A stretch of DNA of 40,959 bases from positions 1 to 40,959 of the forward strand of contig JAFAXE010000194.1 of the NCBI GenBank assembly GCA_019241305.1. Reading direction: 5' to 3'. Origin of the DNA: Vulcanimicrobiota bacterium (lineage in GTDB: Bacteria; Vulcanimicrobiota; Vulcanimicrobiia; Vulcanimicrobiales; Vulcanimicrobiaceae). How positions within the stretch are numbered: the first letter of the stretch is position 1; each line of letters starts with the position of its first letter. Below the pieces are notes generated by a model. It saw only the letters and a list, made by a program, of their open reading frames with translations. It was not told the DNA's origin and made no database searches. Positions 7,008 through 14,595 of this stretch are shown one piece after another. Position numbers and translations under genes: made by a program.

Positions 7008-8137
7008 GGCGTTCGCACCGCCGTGGCGACGCGGTCGCCGTCCTTCGTCCAATGTGATGACAGCCAGCGCATGATTGAATCTCGCGTGACCAGGCCGATC
7101 AGGTTTCCCTGCGCATCCACGACCGGCAAGGCCTGTAATCCCGAGCGCGCCATACGCCGCAGCACGTCATTCGCGTCGTCCGAAGGAGAGGCGTGTTCGG
7201 TCTCTTCTTCCCGCGTCATGATCGCGGTCACATAGGTACGCGACAATTCATCGAGTGGGATCTTCGCCATGTCGTCGATCGACACGAAGCCGATGAAGCG
7301 ATCTGCGACGTAGACGGGAAGGACGCGAACGCGGTCTTCGCGCATCGCATGCAGCACTCGGTCCGCTGTCTCGTCCGCTCGCGCGCGCAGCTCCGGAGAA
7401 GCGATGAGATCGGCGGCGTTGCGGTTGCGCAGCGTGCTTTGTACTTCGGACTGACGGCGCTCCAACGTTCCGGCATTCAAGAGAAACCAGCCGATGAACG
7501 TGGTCCAGAGGCCCCCGACGGAACCGGTGAACAGCGTTTCGGCGGCGCCGCCCACGATGAGAACGATTGCGATGGCGCCGCCGATCGTTGCCGCAATCCG
7601 CGTGGCGCGCAGGCGGTCGTTGGTGGCCCGCCACACGAGGGCGTGCAGCACGCGTCCACCATCCATCGGATAGGCCGGCAGAATATTGAAGACCGCCAGC
7701 GCAATGTTGGCAAAAGCCAGGTATCCGAACATGAGCGCGAGTGCCGGTGCGTGGCTGCTGAGGGTGGTCAGCAGCGCGAACAACCCACCGAGCACCAGAC
7801 TTGCCAGCGGTCCGATCGCAGAAATCCAGGCCTCACTGGGAGGAGTCGTCGGCTCATCTTCGAGCGAAGAGACGCCGCCGAAGATGAACAGCGTGATCCC
7901 ACGTACGGGAACGCCACGGCTCCGCGCAAGCAACGAGTGGGCGAGCTCATGGAACAAGACGCTGGCGAAGAAGAGCAACGACGCAATGACGCCGAGGACG
8001 ACCCGTTCGCTGGTGTTCAGCGAAACGGCAGAAAGTGGCCCCATCGGCTGCGCGATCGAATAGGCCACGAGCGCGAAGATGAAGACCCAACTCGGGTTCA
8101 CCGAGATTTCGATGCCGAAGATTTTTCCGATGCGCAC
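7004..8137 (-). CDS. Site-2 (M50) metalloprotease with CBS domain pair
   Basis: A 377-aa polytopic membrane protein of the Rip3/SpoIVFB-like M50 group. The first membrane segments are at about 12-32 and 45-75; the zinc motif HELAH is at 63-67 within a transmembrane helix, and the third ligand region NILPAYPMDGGR is at about 151-162. Both catalytic motifs are intact. Residues about 240-365 form two CBS domains (HAMREDRVRVLPVYVADRFIGFVSIDDM and ...GLQALPVVDAQGNLIGLVTRDSI), which in relatives bind adenine nucleotides and gate the protease. Such proteins cleave within membranes, for example anti-sigma factors. It starts 3 bp after the preceding gene and overlaps the oxidoreductase by 4 bp. The start MRIGKIFGIEISVNPSW is typical for this group. 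Confidence 0.92.
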   Translation of the reverse strand: MRIGKIFGIEISVNPSWVFIFALVAYSIAQPMGPLSAVSLNTSERVVLGVIASLLFFASVLFHELAHSLLARSRGVPVRGITLFIFGGVSSLEDEPTTPPSEAWISAIGPLASLVLGGLFALLTTLSSHAPALALMFGYLAFANIALAVFNILPAYPMDGGRVLHALVWRATNDRLRATRIAATIGGAIAIVLIVGGAAETLFTGSVGGLWTTFIGWFLLNAGTLERRQSEVQSTLRNRNAADLIASPELRARADETADRVLHAMREDRVRVLPVYVADRFIGFVSIDDMAKIPLDELSRTYVTAIMTREEETEHASPSDDANDVLRRMARSGLQALPVVDAQGNLIGLVTRDSIMRWLSSHWTKDGDRVATAVRTP

Positions 8138-8140
8138 GGA

Positions 8141-9544
8141 TCAACGCGTTCCGGCGAGCGTCCGGCTTCTGACGACGCGTGTCCCCGACAGGCGATCGTG
8201 CGGATGGACTCGGAAGAGTAGACCCAGCATCGCGATCGGAAAAATTGCGATGCTTAGCGAGGCGACGATGTACCGAAAGATCGAGCGCCCAATGCCAACC
8301 TGGCCAAAGCGCGTCGTCACGACGCGCAACTCTGCGACCATCATCCCCATCGTCTGGCCGGCGAGCGCGACGAGGATCGTGCAGTAGACGAAGAACCCGA
8401 AAATCGTCTCGAGGCTCAAGCCCGAAATGTTGACGGCCAGTCCGTGGCTCGCGAACCACTTCAAGAGCGGCGTCGCACTCGAGTCCTTCAAGATTTGCGC
8501 GGTGGTACGCATCTGCGGCGACGTCTCGATCAAGGTATTGAGGATGAGCGCGACGATCGTGAAGTCGATGGCGAAGGCGAGCGCGCGCCGGGTGTTCGGC
8601 GCGCAGTCACTGCGAACGACGACCTCATGGGTCGTCATCGGTTGGACTTCTTCGGAAACGACCGGTCGCGGGCGATTCAGCTCGCCAAACCAAAACTGTG
8701 CCAGTTCGCTCTTCGAAAAAGCGTGCAACTCTTCGATGCGGTTGACGGCATAGGGCGTGCCGCTCGTCCACTGTCCCATCCGTAGCGTCGGCTGGCGCTC
8801 GATCTCACGGCGCTGATCCGCCAATTGCGCGACGTCGATGCGCCGCCCGATCACGTGAAACGTCGTGATCGCGATGGCGTCGATTGCGTCGCTCAACGAT
8901 TCGCTGCACAAAAGGCCGACGCGATCGGCGGTGAATTCCGCGCGGCGTAGCCAAGCGCCGAAAATCAGCGCAACGACGGCGTTCTCGCGGCCCGACACGC
9001 TCAGCAGCGATGTGTAGCGCGTATGTCCCGCGGCAATGTGCGCCAATTCGCGCGCGACCAGGAAGCGAAGTTCGCCCGGCCGGAGATGCTCGAGATACTG
9101 GCTCGACAGCATGAGCGCGTACGGCTCTCCGATCCCGACTGCAGCGATCGGCACGAAGGGATCGTCGCGAACGAAAATTTGCGGCGGGACGATCCCGAGG
9201 CGGCGCGCCACCGAGTCTACGATGCGATGCAGTTCCGGGAGTTGACGTTCGTGGATCCGCACGCTGCTTCCGAGCAGCCGGCCGCGGGACAGCGAGACGT
9301 ACACCATCCCGGCGACGACCAGCAGAACGATATCGGAGATCGTCACGCTCTTGAAGACGAGGCCAATGAGAGCGATGGTCAGCGGCGCGGAGAGGAGACA
9401 CAGCAGCAGCGCGCGCCGCTCGCCGTGGAGCCGCAGGGAGCGCGGGCCGTTGAAGAGCTCCGGCGGCTGAGGGGCCGGGCGACCCTGGGCAGCGGCGGCA
9501 CGCGCCTGCTGCAGGAGCGGCTCGGTCGGTGGCATGGAGAGCAC
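8141..9544 (-). CDS. M48 peptidase-like / RDD fusion membrane protein with degenerate zinc motif
   Basis: A 467-aa fusion. Residues about 45-90 hold two membrane helices; 100-260 are M48 (HtpX/Ste24)-like: the expected HExxH reads RELAH at 165-169 (LVARELAHIAAGH), so the first zinc His is Arg, while the downstream ExxxAD Glu is kept (AEFTADR, Glu203). Residues about 320-455 are an RDD domain (NTRRALAFAIDF..., then GQTMGMMVAELRVV), a membrane module common in transport or envelope proteins. The Arg codon is clear (CGC), so this is probably a pseudoprotease or uses another chemistry. The start is GTG 9544 (TGGA 5 bp upstream); ATG 9535 is an alternative. First gene of an operon with the site-2 protease and quinone reductase; divergent from the small ORF/GntR cluster, with the shared operator between them. 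Confidence 0.85.
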   Translation of the reverse strand: MLSMPPTEPLLQQARAAAAQGRPAPQPPELFNGPRSLRLHGERRALLLCLLSAPLTIALIGLVFKSVTISDIVLLVVAGMVYVSLSRGRLLGSSVRIHERQLPELHRIVDSVARRLGIVPPQIFVRDDPFVPIAAVGIGEPYALMLSSQYLEHLRPGELRFLVARELAHIAAGHTRYTSLLSVSGRENAVVALIFGAWLRRAEFTADRVGLLCSESLSDAIDAIAITTFHVIGRRIDVAQLADQRREIERQPTLRMGQWTSGTPYAVNRIEELHAFSKSELAQFWFGELNRPRPVVSEEVQPMTTHEVVVRSDCAPNTRRALAFAIDFTIVALILNTLIETSPQMRTTAQILKDSSATPLLKWFASHGLAVNISGLSLETIFGFFVYCTILVALAGQTMGMMVAELRVVTTRFGQVGIGRSIFRYIVASLSIAIFPIAMLGLLFRVHPHDRLSGTRVVRSRTLAGTR

Positions 9545-9572
9545 GTGGTTCCAGAATTTTTCTTGCGGCCCC

Positions 9573-9614
9573 TTGACATCGCGTCCTACTATGCTATTGT
9601 ACTAGTGTACTAGT
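9573..9614 (+). promoter_or_regulatory. Promoter and inverted-repeat operator for the GntR/ABC operon
   Basis: TTGACA (9573-9578), 16-bp spacer, TATTGT (9595-9600). Overlapping and following the -10 is ACTAGT-GT-ACTAGT (9601-9614), an inverted repeat that is also two direct copies of GTACTAGT (9599-9614). Position and symmetry fit autorepression by the YtrA-type GntR protein encoded at 9869. On the opposite strand the same region gives TACAAT (9601-9596), a possible -10 for the divergent M48-like gene. Confidence 0.75.
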
Positions 9615-9639
9615 AAAACAACACGTTAGGAGAGTAGCG

Positions 9640-9747
9640 ATGACCAGCACGTACCGTTCCGACCTTCGCCCCTCAGACGACCGCCGCACCGTGATCCCGG
9701 TCCGCCGCGAAGACTCGCTCTTCGGCGGGTGGGGCATCAAGGTCTAG
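9640..9747 (+). CDS. Small 35-aa ORF at the head of the GntR/ABC operon
   Basis: A 35-codon frame starting ATG 9640, with one of the best ribosome binding sites in the window (AGGAG 9628-9632, 7 bp spacing), about 40 bp after a strong promoter. The peptide is polar and charged (MTSTYRSDLRPSDDRR...) and ends in a Gly/Trp segment (SLFGGWGIKV). No signal peptide, membrane helix or cysteine. I recognise no family. It may be a real small protein, or a leader whose translation influences the downstream regulator gene. The promoter, operator and Shine-Dalgarno signals support expression; the function is unknown. Confidence 0.6.
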   Translation: MTSTYRSDLRPSDDRRTVIPVRREDSLFGGWGIKV

Positions 9748-9780
9748 ACCGACTTCAACAAACCCGAGCCGGTAGACGCG

Positions 9781-9864
9781 ATGAACCGCATACATGCGAT
9801 CCCCGATCCGTCCAACTCCGTGCGCGGAGAGAAGGCGAAGCGGGGCTTCGCCATCTGCGGGTAA
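9781..9864 (+). CDS. Possible 27-aa second small ORF before gntR
   Basis: ATG 9781 opens a 27-codon frame (MNRIHAIPDPSNSVRGEKAK...) ending at TAA 9862-9864, four bases before the GntR ATG. Its ribosome binding site is weak, and it contains the hairpin at 9834-9852. Translation through this frame could melt that hairpin and couple to the regulator gene. It could equally be untranslated leader. Confidence 0.2.
   Translation: MNRIHAIPDPSNSVRGEKAKRGFAICG
9834..9852 (+). repeat. Hairpin in the leader of the GntR gene
   Basis: Perfect 8-bp stem GGCGAAGC / GCTTCGCC with a 3-base GGG loop, ending 16 bp before the GntR start codon. In the transcript it would sit just upstream of, or over, the ribosome entry region, and could attenuate or tune translation of the regulator. 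Confidence 0.5.
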
Positions 9865-9868
9865 CGCT

Positions 9869-10279
9869 ATGACTCCCGTCTTCACCGTCGATCCGCGCAG
9901 CGGCGTACCGCTCTACTTGCAACTCATAGAGCAGGTCAAGCGAGCAGTTGCGCTAGGAACGCTCATTCCGGGCGAACAGTTGCCGACCGTCAAGGCGCTG
10001 GCACTGGACCTGACGATCAATCCGAACACCGTCGCGCGCGTCTACCGCGAACTCGAACGCGACGGCGTTATTGAGACGAGCCCAGGGCGCGGTTCGTTCG
10101 TTCGGCCCAACGGTGAGCCCGGGGCCCGGCGAACAGCGGATGACGTTGCGGAACGGAGCTTTGCCGAAGCGGTGCGGGAGGCGCGCGCGCTTGGACTTCA
10201 GCGTCCCGATGTCGAGGCGTTGATCGGCCGCCTTTTAGATCGCTGGTACCCGCTCGCGGACGAGGAGCCCAAAACATGA
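9869..10279 (+). CDS. GntR family (YtrA-type) transcriptional regulator
   Basis: A 136-aa regulator with an N-terminal GntR winged helix (PVFTVDPRSGVPLYLQLIEQVKRAV..., recognition part NPNTVARVYRELERDGVIETSPGRGSFV, residues 1-75) and only a short helical C-terminus, the layout of the YtrA subfamily, which controls ABC transporter operons. The start is ATG 9869 (MTPVFTVDP), where similarity begins. Its stop overlaps the ATG of the ABC ATPase (ATGA at 10276-10279), so regulator and transporter are made together. The ACTAGT inverted repeat in the promoter is the likely operator. Relatives respond to cell-wall-active antibiotics; the inducer here is not known. Confidence 0.93.
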   Translation: MTPVFTVDPRSGVPLYLQLIEQVKRAVALGTLIPGEQLPTVKALALDLTINPNTVARVYRELERDGVIETSPGRGSFVRPNGEPGARRTADDVAERSFAEAVREARALGLQRPDVEALIGRLLDRWYPLADEEPKT

Positions 10280-11178
10280 TGATTGCGATTCAGCATCTTA
10301 CCAAGCGCTATGGCAGCCAGGCTGCGGTTTCTGGGCTCGATCTGGAAATCGAACGCGGATCGATTTGTGGCCTCTTGGGACCGAACGGTTCCGGCAAGAC
10401 CACGACGTTCAAGTGTTTGCTTGGCTTCACGCGGCCCGACTCCGGCACGCTGCTCATCGACGGCAAGCCGCTGGAGCCTGCGACGTTCGAGCGGCTCTCA
10501 TATGTGCCGGAGCGCAGCGCGCTCTACGATTGGATGACGGCAGCGCAACACGTGGAGCTGCAGCGGCGGTCGTTTCGTCGCTTCGATGCCGCTCGAGCCC
10601 GCGAGCTCCTCGAGATTTTCCGGCTCGATCCGAACAAGAAAACGAAGCGGCTCTCCAAAGGGCAGCAGACCGCCGTGGCGCTCGTGCTCGCGTTTTCGAT
10701 CCGCCCCGATGTTCTCGTTCTCGATGAGCCGGCCAGCGGACTGGATCCGATCTTTCAGCGCGTCGTCATGGATCTCATGATCGACGCGGCCGCGAATGGC
10801 GCGACCATCTTGTTTTCCTCGCATCAGATCACGCAGGTGGAGCGCGCCGCCGATCACGTCGCGATCTTGCGTCAGGGCAAGGTCGTGCTCGATGGCGTCG
10901 TGGACTCGCTCAAAAGCGACGAAAAGATCGTCGAGGCGATCTTCGATGACGCTGTACCGCCGGTCGACGGTCTGGCACACGATGTGCGTGTTCGCCGTTT
11001 GGAACGGTCCGGACGTATTCTCCGCGCGTACGTTCGGACGGACTCGGATGCGATCGCTCGCCAAGTCGAAGACCTGCATCCGCGGAGCGTCTCGGTACTG
11101 GACCTCAATCTCGAAGACATCTTTCTCGGTGCCGTCGAGCCCGACAATCGCGTGGAACCCTTTGGAGAGATCCGGTGA
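10276..11178 (+). CDS. ABC transporter ATP-binding protein
   Basis: A 300-aa ABC ATPase with intact motifs: Walker A GPNGSGKTT at 35-43, signature LSKGQ at 126-130 (Lys in place of Gly, seen in many exporters), Walker B VLVLDE at 146-151, the D-loop SGLDP, and the switch His in FSSHQ near 175-180. The C-terminal 80 residues resemble the accessory region of YtrB/CcmA-like exporters. It powers the two membrane proteins that follow. The start overlaps the GntR stop by 4 bp, and its own stop overlaps the GTG of the first permease by 4 bp (GTGA at 11175-11178). The likely role is export of, or self-protection from, a membrane-active compound, inferred from the YtrA-type regulator. Confidence 0.95.
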   Translation: MMIAIQHLTKRYGSQAAVSGLDLEIERGSICGLLGPNGSGKTTTFKCLLGFTRPDSGTLLIDGKPLEPATFERLSYVPERSALYDWMTAAQHVELQRRSFRRFDAARARELLEIFRLDPNKKTKRLSKGQQTAVALVLAFSIRPDVLVLDEPASGLDPIFQRVVMDLMIDAAANGATILFSSHQITQVERAADHVAILRQGKVVLDGVVDSLKSDEKIVEAIFDDAVPPVDGLAHDVRVRRLERSGRILRAYVRTDSDAIARQVEDLHPRSVSVLDLNLEDIFLGAVEPDNRVEPFGEIR

Positions 11179-11987
11179 GTTACCCCGAGCTCTTGCGCGT
11201 GCAACGCCTTCTGCTGGTCTTTACGATCATCGTTGCGATCCCCGTCGTGGTGACGGTATGCGTCGGCTTCTTCTCGCACGGCACGGTGTCGACGGGAGCC
11301 GGTGCGCATACCCTCATTACGTCGTACTCGCTGCGCGATTCGATCGCAGAGCAATTTACGCGTGAGCGGAAAAGCGTGCCGTTCTTCGCCCTCGAAAGCA
11401 TTGCGGGTCTCGCGGCGCTGGTCATCGCAAGCATTCTCGGTGGGTTCCTCGCGAACGAGCGAAGCCACACACCGTTGGCATGGACCAAGCCGGTCTCGCG
11501 GGAGCGTTTCGCCCTGGCCTACATGGGTGTCGATGCCGCCGGCATCGTTGCGAGCTTTCTCATCGCGCTGGTGCTGGGAGTGTTCGGTATCATGTGGGGT
11601 CTCGGCATGATTCGGTTCACGACGGTTGACCCGGACGTGTGGACGACGCTCTTGCTCGTGGGCGGCGGCGCGTTCGCCTACTACGGACTCGTGCGCGCCG
11701 CTTCGCAAGCGTTTCCGGAGCGTCCCAGTGCAATCGCCGGCGCCAGTTGGCCGATTCTGCTCGGCCTCGCGGCCATGCACGCGGCGCCGATCCCCACGGC
11801 ATTGCACGATATCATCGTCGCGCTCAACTTCCTCAATCCGCTCGCGTATTTCGGCCGCGTCGAGTCAAATGGCTCGGACACCGGACTCTTGCCGCTGGCT
11901 GGGCCGCTCCGCATCGCCTGCTTGTGGCTGCTGGCGGTCGTATACGGGGCCGTCGCAGTCGTGCTCTACCGGCGGGCGGAGGCTTAA
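11175..11987 (+). CDS. ABC transporter permease (first of a tandem pair)
   Basis: A 270-aa ABC-2-type membrane protein starting with GTG inside the stop of the ATPase gene. About six hydrophobic segments are visible: near 10-32, a block around 75-95 (SIAGLAALVIASILGGFLAN), 115-145, 155-175, 185-205 and 240-262. An amphipathic motif TPLAWTKPVSRERFALAYMG lies after the second segment and NFLNPLAYFGRV near residue 215. The neighbouring gene encodes a protein with the same motifs in the same order, so the pair arose by duplication and probably forms a heterodimeric channel. Confidence 0.88.
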   Translation: MSYPELLRVQRLLLVFTIIVAIPVVVTVCVGFFSHGTVSTGAGAHTLITSYSLRDSIAEQFTRERKSVPFFALESIAGLAALVIASILGGFLANERSHTPLAWTKPVSRERFALAYMGVDAAGIVASFLIALVLGVFGIMWGLGMIRFTTVDPDVWTTLLLVGGGAFAYYGLVRAASQAFPERPSAIAGASWPILLGLAAMHAAPIPTALHDIIVALNFLNPLAYFGRVESNGSDTGLLPLAGPLRIACLWLLAVVYGAVAVVLYRRAEA

Positions 11988-11992
11988 AGCGT

Positions 11993-12826
11993 ATGACCTA
12001 TACCGAGTGGCTTCGCGTCCGACGGACGCTCCTGGTCTACACCATCGTCCTGGTGTCCATCCTCGTGTCGTCGATCATCGCGATCTTTTTCACCCATACC
12101 GACGTCACCGTCAGCTCGCAAGCGCCCAGTATCGCAGCGGCGCACGCGCACAGCGCAACGAAAATCGTCCCGCTGCGTGAAGCGATGGTCACAGGTTTTC
12201 TGAAGCACCACACGACCGTACCGCTCTCGATTCTCTTCTTCATGGCGGGTTTTCTGGCTACGATCGTCGCGACGGTGCTGGCTTGTTCACTGTCGACGGA
12301 GCGCAATCACACGCCGCTCTCATGGACGAAGCCGGCGTCGCGCGTCCGCTTCGCGCTCGCGTACCTCGGCGTCGATACGGCCGGCGTCGCAATCGCCTTC
12401 ATTATCGCTCTGGTCGTCAGCCTCATCTTGATCTGGTCCGTCGGAGTAGCGAGTTTCATCCGCGTGGACCGCGATGCCGGCCTCATGCTCCTCATGATGG
12501 CCGGCATAGCACTCGCATATCACGGCGTTATCAGGGCCGCGAGTGTGGGCTTTGCAGGACGGGGCGGTGCCATTGCCGGCAGCAGTTGGGGCGTCGCGTA
12601 CTTGCTGATCGCGCTTGCGAACATCCCGTTCCCGCGCCCGTACCATGTGACGTTCGTGGCGCTCAACTTTCTCAACCCCCTCGCCTACATCACCGACTTC
12701 ACCGATTCATCGACGTGGTCAGGAATCGTGCCGCTCAGCGTTGGCGCACGCATCGCGTGCGTCTGGCTCCTGGCCCTCGTCACCGCAACCATCACCCTCA
12801 CCATCTACCGCAGAGCCGAGGCATAG
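11993..12826 (+). CDS. ABC transporter permease (second of a tandem pair)
   Basis: A 277-aa paralogue of the preceding protein. The start is ATG 11993 with GGAGG at 11978-11982, 5 bp after the previous stop; an open frame reaches further upstream but overlaps the first permease. Shared motifs include the opening EWLRVRRTLLVYTIVLVSI, TPLSWTKPASRVRFALAYLGVD, NFLNPLAYITDF and the C-terminal YRRAEA. The loop after the first helix is extended (HTDVTVSSQAPSIAAAHAHS), giving a larger extracellular segment than its twin. Last gene of the regulator-ATPase-permease-permease operon. Confidence 0.88.
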   Translation: MTYTEWLRVRRTLLVYTIVLVSILVSSIIAIFFTHTDVTVSSQAPSIAAAHAHSATKIVPLREAMVTGFLKHHTTVPLSILFFMAGFLATIVATVLACSLSTERNHTPLSWTKPASRVRFALAYLGVDTAGVAIAFIIALVVSLILIWSVGVASFIRVDRDAGLMLLMMAGIALAYHGVIRAASVGFAGRGGAIAGSSWGVAYLLIALANIPFPRPYHVTFVALNFLNPLAYITDFTDSSTWSGIVPLSVGARIACVWLLALVTATITLTIYRRAEA

Positions 12827-12985
12827 AACATCCCATGCAGTATCTCGGAACATCGTTTTCCATCGTGCTCGGAGCCTGGCGTTTACGCTTCCAATTCGCG
12901 CTCGAAGATACCGTCGACGATGCCCTGAAGGCTGCACCACGCGATAGCCGTGGCGCGCCACATCACCTGGGTTTACGTCGTGACG

Positions 12986-13342
12986 TCAGGCCTGGAAGTA
13001 GTAGCCGCGTCCCACAACAGTGATGAGGTGACGCGGATGCGCGGGATCGGCTTCGATTTTGCGTCGAAGGCCGTGGACGTACACGTTGAGACAGCCGTCG
13101 GAGATGGTGCGCCCGGTTCGCTCGGCTACCTCTTTGACAAGATCGGCCCGCTCGAGAAGGTCGCCGCCGGCAGACATGAGCGTCTGTAAAACGGCGCACT
13201 GCATGGGCGAGAGGGGTTGAACGCGGTCGGGCGCGTGGAGCCGACGTTTCCGCGGCTCTAGCATGAAGGCGCCAAGACGCATGGCTGGCTCAATGAATCG
13301 CCGGGCGGCGCCATGCACGGCGAGTGCGACGGAGCGGTGCAT
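12986..13342 (-). CDS. Stand-alone PhoB/OmpR-type winged-helix DNA-binding protein
   Basis: A 118-aa protein consisting almost only of the effector domain of OmpR/PhoB response regulators: FMLEPRKRRLHAPDRVQPLSPMQCAVLQTLMSAGGDLLERADLVKEV, the recognition helix region SDGCLNVYVHGLRRKIEADP and the closing wing LITVVGRGYYFQA. There is no receiver domain with a phospho-acceptor Asp and no membrane segment. The frame starts at ATG 13342; ATG 13282 (MRLGAFML) is an alternative giving only the core domain. It could act without phosphorylation or with an unlinked partner. It follows the substrate-binding protein gene by 68 bp on the same strand and is convergent with the permease genes. Confidence 0.75.
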   Translation of the reverse strand: MHRSVALAVHGAARRFIEPAMRLGAFMLEPRKRRLHAPDRVQPLSPMQCAVLQTLMSAGGDLLERADLVKEVAERTGRTISDGCLNVYVHGLRRKIEADPAHPRHLITVVGRGYYFQA

Positions 13343-13375
13343 GCGGGGATGGTAGTCCCATTCCCTTGGACAGCG

Positions 13376-13392
13376 CTGAGACGACTCTGAGA
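13376..13392. promoter_or_regulatory. 11-bp-period direct repeat, candidate PhoB-type operator
   Basis: CTGAGA occurs at 13376-13381 and 13387-13392 in the same orientation, with an 11-bp period. OmpR/PhoB proteins bind head-to-tail to direct repeats of this period. The site lies 34 bp upstream of the start of the stand-alone winged-helix gene, so autoregulation is plausible. The repeat is short, and chance is possible. Confidence 0.4.
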
Positions 13393-13404
13393 GGGCATGC
13401 CCTC
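13391..13404. repeat. 14-bp palindrome after the substrate-binding protein gene
   Basis: GAGGGCATGCCCTC is a perfect palindrome, 7 bp beyond the stop at 13411 of the substrate-binding protein gene. It could be a weak transcript-end hairpin or an operator for the winged-helix gene that follows. There is no U-tract. Confidence 0.4.
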
Positions 13405-13410
13405 GCGTGG

Positions 13411-14595
13411 TTAGCGCGCGAGAAAAGTCGTCGGCACGGCGGAGGTTTCGTAGCGAAAACGACCGTCGCGCACGGAGTAAAAGTAGATGTTCGGTTGAAC
13501 CGCATCGCCGCTCGGCAGAAACTGATACGTTCCGACGGCCGTCTGATACGGGGCGGGAAGTTGAAGTTGCCGCAGGAGCGACAGACGGTCGTTGGAGCCC
13601 GACCGTCCCAACGCCGAGATTGCAACCTGGGCGGCGGCATAGCCGAACGCGGCCAGGTACGTGAACGAGCCCGGACCATAGCGTTGCTGGAACGATGTGC
13701 GAACCCGAAAGACGCTCGGCGCTAACTCGAGCGGCGGGAGCGGCGTCGAGACCATCGTCTTGTCAAGATACGTCGCATACTTCGAGAGCGTATCCGACTT
13801 AAAAAATCCTTGCGACGCCATGATTCGTCCTGAGAAACCCGCGTCGTGGAGTTCGCGCAGCAACAATCCCATGTCCTCGACATTTCCTGGAAGGAAAACT
13901 GCGTCGGGCTTGGGTTGCAGCGCCTTCGCCGCGACTTGTGAAAACTGCGGCTTATCGAAGGAGAACTGGACCGTCGTCAGCGCGATCTTGTCGGCGTCCA
14001 TTTGCTGCGAAAATCCGTTCGCCACGTCGTACCCGTAGTCGCCGTCCTGGTAAGCCACCGCAACGCGTGACGGCTTCCAGGTGGTGCTGACGTATTTTCC
14101 GCAGAGCCGCCCTTCGGTGAAATCTTTGGTTGGAAGGCGCACGACGTTTGGCAGTCCGTCTTCCGTAATGCGGTCGAAGGTCGAGGCCGGTACGATAAGC
14201 GGCATGCCGCGATTGGCGTAGATTTTTGCGGCTTGCTCGGTGATGTGGCCGTTCAAATGTCCGATGACGCAAACGACCGACGGATCGTCGCAGGCAAATC
14301 CGGCGGTGACGATTCCCGATGCGAGCAAATCCCCGTCGTCAAAGGTGCGCAATTGGTACGCGCGATCGAGCGTTCCACGGACGAGATTCGCATCGTCGCA
14401 CGCTTGCCGAACGCCGTTGGCGATTTGCTCGCCCAGCTTGGTATGGTCGCCGGTGAACGGTCCGCAGACTCCGAGTGTCGCGAACGCTACGTACGGTTGG
14501 GGCTGCGGAGCGGCAATGGCTTCCTTACCGGCTATCCCCGCCAAGCCTGCGGCGCTGACCGCGCCGCCAAGAAAAGCGCGACGTGTAACCCTCAT
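13411..14595 (-). CDS. Tat-exported periplasmic substrate-binding protein (branched-chain amino acid type)
   Basis: A 394-aa periplasmic binding protein of the LivJ/Peripla_BP_6 fold. The N-terminus MRVTRRAFLGGAVSAAGLAG has a twin-arginine motif (TRRAFLGG), so it is probably exported folded. The mature part begins with VAFATLGVCGPFTGDHTKLGEQIANGVRQA, typical of the group, followed by the VCVIGHLNGHITEQAAKIYANRGMPLIVPAST region and the hinge strand VAVAYQDGDYGYDVANGF. ATG 14595 overlaps the ubiA TGA by 4 bp. No permease or ATPase gene for it is nearby, so it may deliver to a transporter encoded elsewhere or act as a sensor. The link with quinone genes is unexplained; its ligand is unknown. Confidence 0.88.
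   Translation of the reverse strand: MRVTRRAFLGGAVSAAGLAGIAGKEAIAAPQPQPYVAFATLGVCGPFTGDHTKLGEQIANGVRQACDDANLVRGTLDRAYQLRTFDDGDLLASGIVTAGFACDDPSVVCVIGHLNGHITEQAAKIYANRGMPLIVPASTFDRITEDGLPNVVRLPTKDFTEGRLCGKYVSTTWKPSRVAVAYQDGDYGYDVANGFSQQMDADKIALTTVQFSFDKPQFSQVAAKALQPKPDAVFLPGNVEDMGLLLRELHDAGFSGRIMASQGFFKSDTLSKYATYLDKTMVSTPLPPLELAPSVFRVRTSFQQRYGPGSFTYLAAFGYAAAQVAISALGRSGSNDRLSLLRQLQLPAPYQTAVGTYQFLPSGDAVQPNIYFYSVRDGRFRYETSAVPTTFLAR

Noticed and set aside
7193-8221. A 342-codon plus-strand frame opposite the site-2 protease
   Set aside because: Composition (Arg/Glu/His/Gln-rich, low hydrophobic) typical of a shadow; the minus-strand M50 motifs are unambiguous.
12835-13023. A 62-codon plus-strand frame just after the second permease (MQYLGTSFSIVLGAWRLRF...)
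   Set aside because: No ribosome binding site, and its second half runs antisense to the conserved winged-helix gene; nothing in the sequence supports translation.
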